From Methanomassiliicoccales archaeon (lineage in GTDB: Archaea; Thermoplasmatota; Thermoplasmata; SG8-5), in the NCBI GenBank assembly GCA_030636255.1, contig DAOVXH010000012.1, forward strand, positions 1 to 18,317: a stretch of 18,317 bases of DNA. Reading direction: 5' to 3'. Position numbers and translations under genes: made by a program. Positions 1 through 7,555 of the stretch are shown here, piece by piece (position 1 is the first letter of the stretch; every line of letters begins with the position of its first letter). The notes below the pieces were generated by a model. It made no database searches, was not told the DNA's origin, and worked only from the letters and a program-made list of their open reading frames with translations.

Positions 1-135
1 CTGCAATCCTTCAGGCGAATACTCTACCATGGCGGCAAATGTTAATGCGAATATAGCCAGGAATAGAATTGAATAAATAGCTCGCTTTGACATGAGCATG
101 CTCTTTATGTCCAGTATTATCAGCTGAAAGTTCAT
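1..135 (-). CDS. Partial membrane protein, probable second ABC-2 permease subunit (N-terminal 45 codons)
   Basis: The minus strand starts with ATG at 135 and stays open to the window edge. It encodes a short basic, amphipathic start (MNFQLIILDIKSMLMSKR) followed by a hydrophobic helix at about residues 19-36, after which the gene is cut off. Its ATG overlaps the TGA stop of the upstream permease by 4 bp (ATGA), and a GAGG ribosome site lies just before it, so it is the third gene of the exporter operon. Position and topology fit a second ABC-2 permease-type subunit that assembles with the neighbouring permease and ATPase. Only 45 residues are visible, so the family assignment rests on context rather than on a motif. 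Confidence 0.65.
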   Translation of the reverse strand, partial: MNFQLIILDIKSMLMSKRAIYSILFLAIFALTFAAMVEYSPEGLQ

Positions 136-914
136 AGGTCCTCTTTCTGGAATTTCATTATTGCCAGTGCCAGGAAAGGAATTCCAAATATCACGATTAA
201 CAGAGCATATCCCACATAAAGCCCGGCTGTGATATCATGGGTTGTGAAATATGATGCATAATAGTGCGGCGTGGCTTTGGCCATGTCCATGAATGTGTCT
301 GAATTGTACTTCATAGCATTGGGCAGCATCAGGAACGAGAATAACCCAAAGGCCATGATGAAGGATATTAGATTTGACTTTGATATTGTGGATATAAGCA
401 ATGTCACACATAATACAAAAAAGCCCAAAAGGAACATAAGGCTACATGTTGCCAGATAAGCACCGAAAGTAAGTTCCGGAACCTGTGGCTGAATGGCAAA
501 GTATCCTGGTATCAGCGTTCCAAAGAAAATGAGTCCAAATGCCAGTGTTGCTGATATCAGATTTATTAACATATACTGAACCCTGGTTATTGGCCTGGAA
601 AGCAGAATGCCGATTTTCTCGCCTTTCTTGTCTCCAGATACTGCATCAAATATGAAAAGTGGAGCAGTGAAAATTGTAACTAATTTCATCAAAGCACCGT
701 CAAAGAAGAACCACTGGAACTGCATGTCAGGGCGGTTATTGAACAGTGTAATCAGTTCACCATACACTGTGCTTGACTCCATTAAAACGTCTATGAGATA
801 AGCACCAGCAATAACCATGTAAATTGACATGAGAAGTGCTATTACCCCTCTTATGGAAAAAATAAGATTGAAGGTCCTGTTCCAGACAATGGCAGGATAA
901 TTTACCTTATCCAT
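132..914 (-). CDS. ABC-2 type transporter permease
   Basis: This 260-residue polytopic membrane protein has about six hydrophobic helices (near residues 23-45, 73-91, 115-138, 149-176, 182-199 and 230-253). Between helices 2 and 3 is the ABC-2/NosY hallmark: FD at 89-90, then a short charged stretch ending in GILLSRPITR (102-111), the cytoplasmic coupling element of this family. It should form the membrane channel of an exporter driven by the ATPase encoded immediately upstream, whose stop codon it overlaps by 8 bp; an AAGGTGG-like ribosome site precedes the ATG. The cargo cannot be read from sequence. NatAB-like sodium export, NosFY-like metal-cluster support and drug or lipid export are all possible. 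Confidence 0.85.
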   Translation of the reverse strand: MDKVNYPAIVWNRTFNLIFSIRGVIALLMSIYMVIAGAYLIDVLMESSTVYGELITLFNNRPDMQFQWFFFDGALMKLVTIFTAPLFIFDAVSGDKKGEKIGILLSRPITRVQYMLINLISATLAFGLIFFGTLIPGYFAIQPQVPELTFGAYLATCSLMFLLGFFVLCVTLLISTISKSNLISFIMAFGLFSFLMLPNAMKYNSDTFMDMAKATPHYYASYFTTHDITAGLYVGYALLIVIFGIPFLALAIMKFQKEDL

Positions 915-1632
915 GCCTGGCCACCTTCAGAAATACTTCGTCCAGGTCTTTTGCCCCGTGCTTCTGCCTCAGTTCCTCGGGGCTTCCCTGTTCAATTAGA
1001 AGGCCTTCATGAATTATGCCAACCTTATCACATATTTTTTCCACGTCACTGAGTATGTGGGTTGAGAACAGCACGGTTTTACCTTTATCCGCAAATGCTT
1101 TCATTGCATCCAGTACCTCGTTCCGTCCTAGCGGGTCCAGGCCGGTGGTTGGCTCGTCAAACAGAAGAATGTCAGGGTCATGAATCAGTGCCTGGGCGAT
1201 TCCCACCCGCTGTTTGTTTCCCTTGCTGAGAGCTTTAATTCGCCTGTCCAGGTTTTCTGTGAGATTTATCTCGCTGGCAATGCCTTCTATTGCCTTGGCA
1301 ACCTCATCCTTGGACATGCCGCTAAGTATGCCCATGTAGGTGAGAAATTTCCTTGGAGTGTCCCAGCCAGGCATTCCATAGGATTCTGGAAGATAACCAA
1401 TATGATTTCTGGCTTCAACTCCATTATTGATTATATCTATACCTTTTATGCTGGCATCTCCACCAGTGGCATAGACAAGGCCTACCAGTATCTTCAGTGT
1501 TGTAGATTTTCCTGCACCATTTGGCCCGCAGAAGCCGTAAACCTGGCCTTCTTCAACAATTAAATCAAGGCCTTTCAGGGCCTGCACATCCTTGTAATCC
1601 TTTTTCAGCTTTTTTATTTCAATTGCACCCAT
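907..1632 (-). CDS. ABC transporter ATP-binding protein
   Basis: This 241-residue nucleotide-binding subunit of the CcmA/NatA (COG1131) type has all the ATPase motifs: Walker A GPNGAGKST (36-44), signature LSKGNKQ (135-141), Walker B ILLFDE with E160 as the catalytic base, D-loop GLDP and H-loop H192. The start is placed at the ATG at 1632 rather than an in-frame codon at 1656, because GGAGGTG (1638-1644) sits 5 nt upstream and the family normally begins with a short strand like IEIKKLKKDY. It powers the permease or permeases encoded just downstream, which it overlaps. A TATA-like ACTTATAAG at 1665-1673 would give a short leader that includes this ribosome site. It is divergent from the gene at 1838. 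Confidence 0.93.
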   Translation of the reverse strand: MGAIEIKKLKKDYKDVQALKGLDLIVEEGQVYGFCGPNGAGKSTTLKILVGLVYATGGDASIKGIDIINNGVEARNHIGYLPESYGMPGWDTPRKFLTYMGILSGMSKDEVAKAIEGIASEINLTENLDRRIKALSKGNKQRVGIAQALIHDPDILLFDEPTTGLDPLGRNEVLDAMKAFADKGKTVLFSTHILSDVEKICDKVGIIHEGLLIEQGSPEELRQKHGAKDLDEVFLKVARHG

Positions 1633-1637
1633 ATCTC

Positions 1638-1644
1638 CACCTCC
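1638..1644 (-). promoter_or_regulatory. Shine-Dalgarno site fixing the ATPase start
   Basis: On the minus strand this reads GGAGGTG, complementary to the archaeal 16S 3' end, with 5 nt to the ATG at 1632. It favours that ATG over the in-frame start codon at 1656, which lies upstream of the site. Confidence 0.8.
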
Positions 1645-1837
1645 AACGTATATCAATAATCAAGCTTATAAGTTTAATCTTGGGCCTTTCAAGTTTCCTA
1701 GAAAAGATTAAATTTTCATAATTTTTTTTGTATCATTTAACATAAGGAAAAATATCATATTCATGATTATAATGTTATTAATTAGTAACATTTAATATCG
1801 AATATACCATTCCCGAATTAATATTGGGGGAACCTAT

Positions 1838-3706
1838 TTGGAAGAAAAAAAGCCAGTTACTAGTGCAGAGGAAGGCATACACAAGAACATATTATTCTTT
1901 AAGGATTTGAGATTGAGCATATCAGAATGGTGTCCATTTGGCCAGAATGCCATATCTACATTCAATACCTCTCTGGACAGTCTGAAGGGCGTGAAAAGTT
2001 CTCTGCTTACAGGCACTGTGGACAATGAACCCCAGACAACCGAGTTCAATATATTGCCCAAATTTACCAGGATTATGCTGAAGGACTTTGACAAATACAA
2101 TTGGATCAAGTTCGAGGCATTTGTTGAATATCCTGAGGAAGTCGAGCAAATTGAAATTGTGGGAACCCATGTGGACAAGAGCGGTTTTATAAATTATGGT
2201 CTGGAGATGAAGAATATAGAAGGCAAGACCTCTAACTTCTCTCTGGACGATACAACCGCCATAATGGCTGACCTGGTGGAGGACACCTCCATAATGATGG
2301 ATGCCTTGTTAACCCAGTTCCAGAGACGCATTTTAAAGTTAATTTACGGCGACACCCATTTCCGACCAAAGTTCACTGTGGCATTTACGTCTTCTCTGCT
2401 TCCAGAGCACGAGACGGTCATGGACTACAAGGACGGCGAGGACCAGGAAAACGAAATAAACCAGCTGGTGGGAATTGCCTATAAGTTTGTTGATTTGCCA
2501 ACCAATGAAAAGGCAATAATAGGTACCAATGGTGTGATATTCATCTCAGATAATCCGGCGCCATATAATCACTTACTGTCTTTCTACTCCTTTGTTCGCA
2601 GCCTTCAACAATTTCAAGAAGTGTTCTTTTCCAGAGTTAGAAAAATCTGGGACATTATCAAGGACCTCAGGGCAGATATCCTTCACATCGAGAAGGAAGA
2701 AGCAATTGGCATTCTGCAGGAGGAGCTTTCCAACCTGAATTCTGATATTGTGCTCATAGAGGAAGTAATGGAATTCATGCTCTCTGGCTGGGACGATATG
2801 CAGGCAATATGGCAGGATAAGTCTGCCGGCCTGGACAGTAATAATCTGGCACTGGCTCAGCAGCTCGATATCAGCAGGGAAGTTTTAATCACCGCCGAGA
2901 AAATAAAGGACATGGAACGTGTTTCTAATGGCCTTGTTGATGAAATTAAAGGTCTTAGGGACATGGTAAACACCTTTGCCGAGAAGCGCATGAGAGAGAT
3001 GTCCAAATTAATGGCAACCAATGTACAGCAGAGTTCAGACGCACAACTGTCCATGGCAGCCAATGTCAAGGCATCCAGATACACAGGGGCAGCAGTGAAG
3101 ATCTTGTCTGCAATTTCATCTGGAGCTCTGGGTTTCAAGATTTCCGATTTATTAATGAAAGCACTGGATGAACTGAATGCAGATTACTGGCAAATAGTCA
3201 ATCCCCACACCGGAAACCTGGTGAACTTCTTTGGAGGTTATCTACAGGTCATTGTTGGTGTGACCATTTGGATATTTACCACCTTTATATTTTTCCGTAT
3301 GATTAAGGCATCAGGAAGTAAGATGAAGGCCAAAAAACTTGCAGACGACTTCAATCTTCATCTTCGGATTCCAATTGACAAACGGTCTACGCCACAAAAA
3401 ATTCAGAAATTTGTGGATTCTAAAGATGTAGTATTTCACAATATCGAAACAACTGGCCAGAGAATTTCATGGTATCACAAGGCACCAAAGGGCGATGATG
3501 ATATATTCTACACTCTGACAATGGCTTTTGACATGCGGCTTGGTCATGTAATTTATGTCCATGCCAATACCGAGGACAAGAAAGGCGGTGCTGTGTTCAC
3601 AGCCAATTTCCTTCTAAAGGATTTAAAGGACAGTGGCCTCATAACAGACAAGGACGAAGCCCACATAAAGAACAGAATGGGATTGAATTCCATGGGAGGT
3701 GAATAA
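1838..3706 (+). CDS. Large coiled-coil membrane protein of unknown function
   Basis: I do not recognise this 622-residue protein. Residues 1-280 look like a soluble alpha/beta region without a known catalytic motif. Residues about 286-400 are long, charged, heptad-like helices (coiled coil). They lead into two hydrophobic segments, a weaker one near 415-433 and a strong one near 465-488. A basic stretch and a soluble C-terminal domain (about 500-622) follow, including the strand-rich FYTLTMAFDMRLGHVIYVH. A long helix followed by two C-terminal membrane segments recalls CorA-like architecture, but no GMN motif is present. The start is TTG at 1838 with GGGGG about 7 nt upstream; no nearby in-frame ATG competes. 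It is co-transcribed with the next gene, 1 nt away. Confidence 0.85.
   Translation: MEEKKPVTSAEEGIHKNILFFKDLRLSISEWCPFGQNAISTFNTSLDSLKGVKSSLLTGTVDNEPQTTEFNILPKFTRIMLKDFDKYNWIKFEAFVEYPEEVEQIEIVGTHVDKSGFINYGLEMKNIEGKTSNFSLDDTTAIMADLVEDTSIMMDALLTQFQRRILKLIYGDTHFRPKFTVAFTSSLLPEHETVMDYKDGEDQENEINQLVGIAYKFVDLPTNEKAIIGTNGVIFISDNPAPYNHLLSFYSFVRSLQQFQEVFFSRVRKIWDIIKDLRADILHIEKEEAIGILQEELSNLNSDIVLIEEVMEFMLSGWDDMQAIWQDKSAGLDSNNLALAQQLDISREVLITAEKIKDMERVSNGLVDEIKGLRDMVNTFAEKRMREMSKLMATNVQQSSDAQLSMAANVKASRYTGAAVKILSAISSGALGFKISDLLMKALDELNADYWQIVNPHTGNLVNFFGGYLQVIVGVTIWIFTTFIFFRMIKASGSKMKAKKLADDFNLHLRIPIDKRSTPQKIQKFVDSKDVVFHNIETTGQRISWYHKAPKGDDDIFYTLTMAFDMRLGHVIYVHANTEDKKGGAVFTANFLLKDLKDSGLITDKDEAHIKNRMGLNSMGGE
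3694..3702 (+). promoter_or_regulatory. Shine-Dalgarno site inside the end of the upstream gene
   Basis: GGGAGGTGA lies in the last codons of the 622-residue protein gene, 5 nt before the ATG at 3708. It identifies 3708 as the start rather than the GTG at 3699, which falls within the site, and suggests coupled translation of the two genes. Confidence 0.8.
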
Positions 3707-3707
3707 G

Positions 3708-4268
3708 ATGGCTGAACTTACCCCAGACCAGAAGAGATTACTAATCCTAATATCCAGCTTCACAAAACCAGCCAGGAAAAGAGATGAGGAAGAGACCTGG
3801 ATTAAGAAGATTCCATTGCATGCACTGATAAATCGAGGTATTCAGCTTGGAATATTCAAGGATTATGATTTCGCACCCAGTCTTGTGGATTACATGGGCA
3901 CTACCAGGTATGCCAATGTCAGTAAGGAAGGCGAGGATGATGTTGCAGACCTTCGTGAAGAGGGACACATTGAAAGATTGAAGCTGGCCACGTCCCACCA
4001 TGTCTATGTTTCAGCATACATGAGCACCATTGGCGGTGTACAGCTGGCCAAAACATTTGAAAAGCCCCATCATGACGCAGTAAACAAGGTTGTAAAATGT
4101 AAATGTGGCAGCCCAAGGAGCATAGACTCCAGGGAAGATGCGCCCTATCTCTTATGCAAGAAATGTGGCAGTGAAGAAAAGGTGGCTATATTTGACATTC
4201 GGGAATTGGCCTATGAATCCGGGCCAGTATTTTCAGATATCTGGCTGCCGCCTGACACAACGAAGTAG
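3708..4268 (+). CDS. Predicted winged-helix / zinc-ribbon-like protein
   Basis: This 186-residue soluble protein is the second gene of the operon begun at 1838. The N-terminal two thirds are helical and include a stretch (about 80-115) with the look of a winged-helix recognition helix and wing: DLREEGHIERLKLATSHH, then a strand and KTF. The C-terminal third has four cysteines, CKCG at 131-134 and CKKCG at 150-154, spaced like a zinc ribbon. No enzyme motif is visible. Translation is probably coupled to the upstream membrane protein (1-nt gap, overlapping ribosome site). A regulator or adaptor acting with that protein is the simplest reading, but this is inference from context. The gene is followed by 146 bp with no further ORF. 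Confidence 0.85.
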   Translation: MAELTPDQKRLLILISSFTKPARKRDEEETWIKKIPLHALINRGIQLGIFKDYDFAPSLVDYMGTTRYANVSKEGEDDVADLREEGHIERLKLATSHHVYVSAYMSTIGGVQLAKTFEKPHHDAVNKVVKCKCGSPRSIDSREDAPYLLCKKCGSEEKVAIFDIRELAYESGPVFSDIWLPPDTTK

Positions 4269-4385
4269 AAATATGTGTTTGCGCCCTGGTCATTAGCCTT
4301 GACTGAAAGTAAGTCTCATTCTATTCCAGATTGAATTTCTATAATTGACCTAGTTCGCAATTTGCCGAAAAATACATCGTCATTA

Positions 4386-4393
4386 TTATATAT
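4386..4393 (+). promoter_or_regulatory. TATA box of the COG1709-type regulator
   Basis: TTATATAT is centred about 25 bp upstream of the ATG at 4415, the usual archaeal TATA-to-start distance. No ribosome site separates them, so the transcript is probably leaderless. The rest of 4269-4385 shows no gene or clear hairpin. Confidence 0.6.
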
Positions 4394-4414
4394 CAGACCT
4401 CCTTCTGTCTTAAT

Positions 4415-5107
4415 ATGGCAGTCCGTGAGACACTTCGGGAAAAAATAGCTGGTGAGATAACATTATCATCAGAGCCAGGGCAGACAATTCGCAAGTGGAG
4501 AAAGCTGTTTTCAATTTCACAGAAAGAGCTTTCTGAAGGGCTTGAAGTATCACCATCGGTAATCAGCGATTATGAAGCTGGAAGACGTAAATCACCCGGA
4601 ATAGCAACCATTAAAAGAGTTGTCCAGGCATTGATAGACATTGAGATTGCCAGAGGCGGAGAGAACCTTCGCAGGTTCGAGGCCGAGGAGGACAGCGGCG
4701 CAATAATCAGTATCGGTGAATTTCCAACTGCCTGGAGCGTGTCCTGGTTCATGAAGCTCACAGAATCAGAATGCCTGAACACTGACAAGCCAGACCTTGA
4801 CCGCCAGATTTACGGGTTCACGGTTATAGACAGCATAAAAGCAGTTACCCAGTTCTCTTCAAATGATTATAATAAAGTATATGGCTGGAGCACTGAACGT
4901 GCCTTGCTTTTTTCAGGTGTTCATTATGGAAGGTCGCCAATGATCGCTGTCAGGGCCCACCCAATGAAACCGGCAGTTGTGGTTTACATTCAGCCAGAAA
5001 AGGTTGATGATTTAGCTGTGCGGCTTGCAGAGCTTGAAAATATTATTCTACTGAGAACCGAGCTTCCAGCACATGAGCTAGCCAAGCGGCTTGAGGATTA
5101 TCGTTAA
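4415..5107 (+). CDS. HTH-type transcriptional regulator, COG1709-like
   Basis: This 230-residue predicted DNA-binding protein has an XRE/Cro-type helix-turn-helix at about residues 22-75. The core SISQKELSEGLEVSPSVISDY is followed by the EAGRRKSPG loop typical of this fold. The remaining about 150 residues form an alpha/beta domain without a known ligand motif, matching in length and order the archaeal COG1709 'predicted transcriptional regulators'. The promoter geometry suggests a leaderless mRNA beginning at the ATG. Its stop codon overlaps the stop of the convergent gene at 5104 within a shared TTAA. The targets are unknown. It could regulate itself or a neighbour, but no operator-like inverted repeat stood out. 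Confidence 0.85.
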   Translation: MAVRETLREKIAGEITLSSEPGQTIRKWRKLFSISQKELSEGLEVSPSVISDYEAGRRKSPGIATIKRVVQALIDIEIARGGENLRRFEAEEDSGAIISIGEFPTAWSVSWFMKLTESECLNTDKPDLDRQIYGFTVIDSIKAVTQFSSNDYNKVYGWSTERALLFSGVHYGRSPMIAVRAHPMKPAVVVYIQPEKVDDLAVRLAELENIILLRTELPAHELAKRLEDYR

Positions 5108-5655
5108 TACAGGAAATTATCCCTGTCATCAAGCAAAAAGAATTGTATCAGAATACCGGCAATCAGGAGCCCAAGCGCCCCTATGACAGCATATCCAAGA
5201 TTATAGTCCATGATGACGTAGATTCCCACACCAGCGATTATTGCGCCAATGAATGCTGTCACCACCACAACCACCTTTTCTATGAACACGTAGGCAAGTA
5301 TGAAAACCACCGCGAAAATGATTATGGCCACAATAATCTGACTTGGGTATGCCAGCCAGAACAGACCTGCTGCCAGTATACCTGTGAGAAGTGCCAGTGC
5401 AGCCTCCACCAGGAACCTGAAAATCGCACCCATGAGGAGGCTTCCCACGAACCCGCAGATTATCACCAGTATTATGCTCAATAGGCTGCCAAAACCAAAT
5501 ATAATCACACCAAGGGCAAAGCCCAGCATCCAGCCAATCATTCCTCCAATCATGGAAAGAAGTGTGCCCCAGATAGCTCTGCCAAAGAGTGCCAGTGCTA
5601 TGCCAATAATCAATGCAATGACCGCCAGAATTAAAATTACTGTCTCCAAATCCAT
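5104..5655 (-). CDS. Seven-helix membrane protein, TMEM198/DUF4203-like
   Basis: This 183-residue, almost wholly hydrophobic protein has about seven closely packed membrane helices (near 5-25, 31-54, 57-79, 83-103, 106-124, 127-147 and 153-174). They are rich in glycine and small residues, for example GGMIGWMLGFALGV, with short loops and a charged C-terminal tail DDRDNFLY. The glycine-rich helix pairs resemble the TMEM198/DUF4203 family, which has no firmly established biochemical role. It starts 32 bp downstream of panE on the same strand. A TATA-like CTTATTATC about 26 bp before the ATG could give it its own leaderless transcript. No soluble domain is present, so a channel or structural membrane role is more likely than an enzyme. 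Confidence 0.8.
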   Translation of the reverse strand: MDLETVILILAVIALIIGIALALFGRAIWGTLLSMIGGMIGWMLGFALGVIIFGFGSLLSIILVIICGFVGSLLMGAIFRFLVEAALALLTGILAAGLFWLAYPSQIIVAIIIFAVVFILAYVFIEKVVVVVTAFIGAIIAGVGIYVIMDYNLGYAVIGALGLLIAGILIQFFLLDDRDNFLY

Positions 5656-5687
5656 TGATTAGTAATGGGAACTCTTGATAATAAGCA

Positions 5688-6569
5688 TTATGCTTCATGG
5701 AATTTTATAATTGAGGCCAGCAATGCATTAGCTGGTGTGGAAATACCATGTTCAGAACCATATCTAGCTATTGCGCCGTTCATCTGGTCTATTTCTGTTT
5801 TTTTACCCCGCTCAACATCAAACCTCATAGAGCAGATATTTTCAGAAGTCTCACTAGCAACCTGAATTACCCTCTCCCAGGCATATTCCGGGCAGAGAGT
5901 TATGCCCCTTGCCTCTGCCACAGCAATCCCTTCGGAAACAATCTGCCTAGCCAGTGCCTGAAATCGTTCATCCCGAAGAAGCAGGCCGTTCCTGTCCTTC
6001 ATTAGTGTGCCAATAGGATTAATCACAGAATTGACAATTGCCTTGTACCATATCTGGATATGAATATTATCAACAACCATGGTTTCGATGTTCATATCAG
6101 TCAATAGGTTGGCAATGGTTTTTGCCTCCTGCCCACCTACCACAGTATAGCTCCGGCCAGTATGTTCTATTATGCCTGGTTCGCGAAGTATGGCCCCATG
6201 GCTGGTGACACCACCGATTATTGCAGCGTCAGGCAATACCTGTGCAATTGCCTCCAGGTTTCCAAGGCCGTTCTGCAAACTCACTATTTTCGTGTCCGGC
6301 CCCATTAATGGCAATGCATCGTGAATGGCCTTTTCAGTATCATAGGCCTTTACTGTCAAAAATAAAAAATCTGCTGCATCCAGTTCTTCAAGGGAATAAA
6401 TCGCCTTTGGATGAACATGAATATCGCTTATTCCAGTGATTTTTAGACCCCTGGAATTTATTGCCTGGGCGTGTTTTTCCCGGCATACCAGCGTGACCTC
6501 ATGGGCCTGGGCCAGATGCGCTCCAATTAACCCACCGATTGCACCAGCACCGAATACGGTAATCTTCAA
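5688..6569 (-). CDS. panE: 2-dehydropantoate 2-reductase (ketopantoate reductase)
   Basis: This 293-residue cytosolic NADPH-dependent enzyme reduces ketopantoate to pantoate for coenzyme A synthesis. The N-terminal Rossmann motif GAGAIGGLIG lies at 7-16. Family active-site residues are visible: K74 in TVKAYD, N100 in LQNG, K176 and N180 in the WYKAIVN helix, and E259 in the TEID signature. Length and order match PanE/ApbA. The start is TTG at 6569. It is supported by the family's typical MKI-VFGAGAIG start and by an AGGAGGT ribosome site 7 nt upstream, inside the end of the AGT-EndoV gene. The TTG overlaps that gene's TGA by 4 nt, so the two are co-transcribed. Confidence 0.95.
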   Translation of the reverse strand: MKITVFGAGAIGGLIGAHLAQAHEVTLVCREKHAQAINSRGLKITGISDIHVHPKAIYSLEELDAADFLFLTVKAYDTEKAIHDALPLMGPDTKIVSLQNGLGNLEAIAQVLPDAAIIGGVTSHGAILREPGIIEHTGRSYTVVGGQEAKTIANLLTDMNIETMVVDNIHIQIWYKAIVNSVINPIGTLMKDRNGLLLRDERFQALARQIVSEGIAVAEARGITLCPEYAWERVIQVASETSENICSMRFDVERGKKTEIDQMNGAIARYGSEHGISTPANALLASIIKFHEA

Positions 6570-7513
6570 AGGTCAGACCTCCTCATTTCTGTAGCCTCAA
6601 TATGTGCCAGCCTTGTGGGCTCTGGCAATTTCAACCTTGCAGTTTTGATGACAATTTTCAGGGCACTGGCCATTGAGATATCATGGCCAGGAGAAACATA
6701 TATCGGCTTGGCACGGGCAGATGTTTTCAGAGCTTTGCCTATCTCCTTTTTATCGAGTATAATTGGCTGGCTTTTGCCAAGCTCGGTTGGCATACTGGCC
6801 AATTCGCCGCAGAACTTGGACTTTGCAACTCCAATGGAGGGCATATTTAGAAGGACACCCAAATGACTGGCTATGCCAAATCCGTAGGGGTGTAAAATAC
6901 CATTTCCATCTACCATGAGAATGACTGGCTCGTTCACCTGGTCGATTATTTTCTTGTAGATTGGTATTTCCCGGTATCCGAGATATGAAGGCACATATGG
7001 AAAATTTATTTTTGTTTCGACTCGGTAAGTTTTCACAGGTTCATTCTTTTTAATGTCAAACAAAACCCCGGCACCATATGCCTTTGTGCCATTGTAGGAT
7101 GCATCTAATCCGAGAACATAATTCGGCAGTTTTTTCGAGTCTTTTAAATTAACTTTCTTAGCAAGAGCCAGCTGTTCTTTCCTGGCCTTCTTCAGAGGGT
7201 AATTGGTCTTGAAATCAGTGAACAAAATATTTTCAAAATCAGCAATTTTGCCATTATTTTCATACACATTTTCGGCAGCCAGCATTTTCATCTTTTTCGG
7301 CAGGCCGTATGCAAAGCCCCCCAAACCTCCACCAGCATAAACAACTCTATGGCATGGCATCTTCAATGGCGGGCCGTAGGTGTTCATAACAACTCCCACA
7401 GCTCGTCTGGCTATATGGTTCCCAAGGGCCTTGGCAACCGAGCCGTATGTGGTAACTTGACCGGAAGGAACTTGATTCACCAAATCCCCGCAGGCCTTGT
7501 ACAAATCCATCAT
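6566..7513 (-). CDS. Bifunctional O6-alkylguanine alkyltransferase / endonuclease V fusion
   Basis: This 315-residue DNA-repair fusion has two parts. Residues 1-85 are the alkyltransferase (MGMT/Ogt) DNA-binding and active-site domain: the helix-turn-helix with the RRAVG arginine finger (36-40) and the PCHRV active site with acceptor C54. Residues about 115-315 are endonuclease V (Nfi), which cleaves near deoxyinosine. Its catalytic acidic residues are present: D137 in GLDASY, E182 in YREIPI and D202 in VDGNG, with K231 in GVAKSK. The N-terminal MGMT subdomain is absent, as in the characterised Ferroplasma acidarmanus fusion. Both active sites look intact. It could start at either of two adjacent ATGs (7513 or 7510). 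It is divergent from the radical SAM gene at 7556 and overlaps panE by 4 bp. Confidence 0.95.
   Translation of the reverse strand: MMDLYKACGDLVNQVPSGQVTTYGSVAKALGNHIARRAVGVVMNTYGPPLKMPCHRVVYAGGGLGGFAYGLPKKMKMLAAENVYENNGKIADFENILFTDFKTNYPLKKARKEQLALAKKVNLKDSKKLPNYVLGLDASYNGTKAYGAGVLFDIKKNEPVKTYRVETKINFPYVPSYLGYREIPIYKKIIDQVNEPVILMVDGNGILHPYGFGIASHLGVLLNMPSIGVAKSKFCGELASMPTELGKSQPIILDKKEIGKALKTSARAKPIYVSPGHDISMASALKIVIKTARLKLPEPTRLAHIEATEMRRSDL
6577..6583 (-). promoter_or_regulatory. Shine-Dalgarno site for the TTG start of panE
   Basis: The minus strand reads AGGAGGT, 7 nt before the TTG at 6569. It doubles as the RRS codons at the end of the upstream repair gene and is the main evidence for a non-ATG start of panE. 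Confidence 0.85.
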
Positions 7514-7555
7514 CGCTCCATAAACTTCATTAAGTCTAATAAACTATTGGGGAAC

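Noticed and set aside
3079..3310. CorA-type magnesium channel
   Set aside because: The long helix plus two membrane segments is similar, but the GMN signature is absent and there is a large extra C-terminal domain.
7349..7555. Longer N-terminus for the radical SAM protein at 7556
   Set aside because: The extension runs antisense to the start of the alkyltransferase domain and has no family-like sequence; the ATG at 7556 lies just outside that gene.
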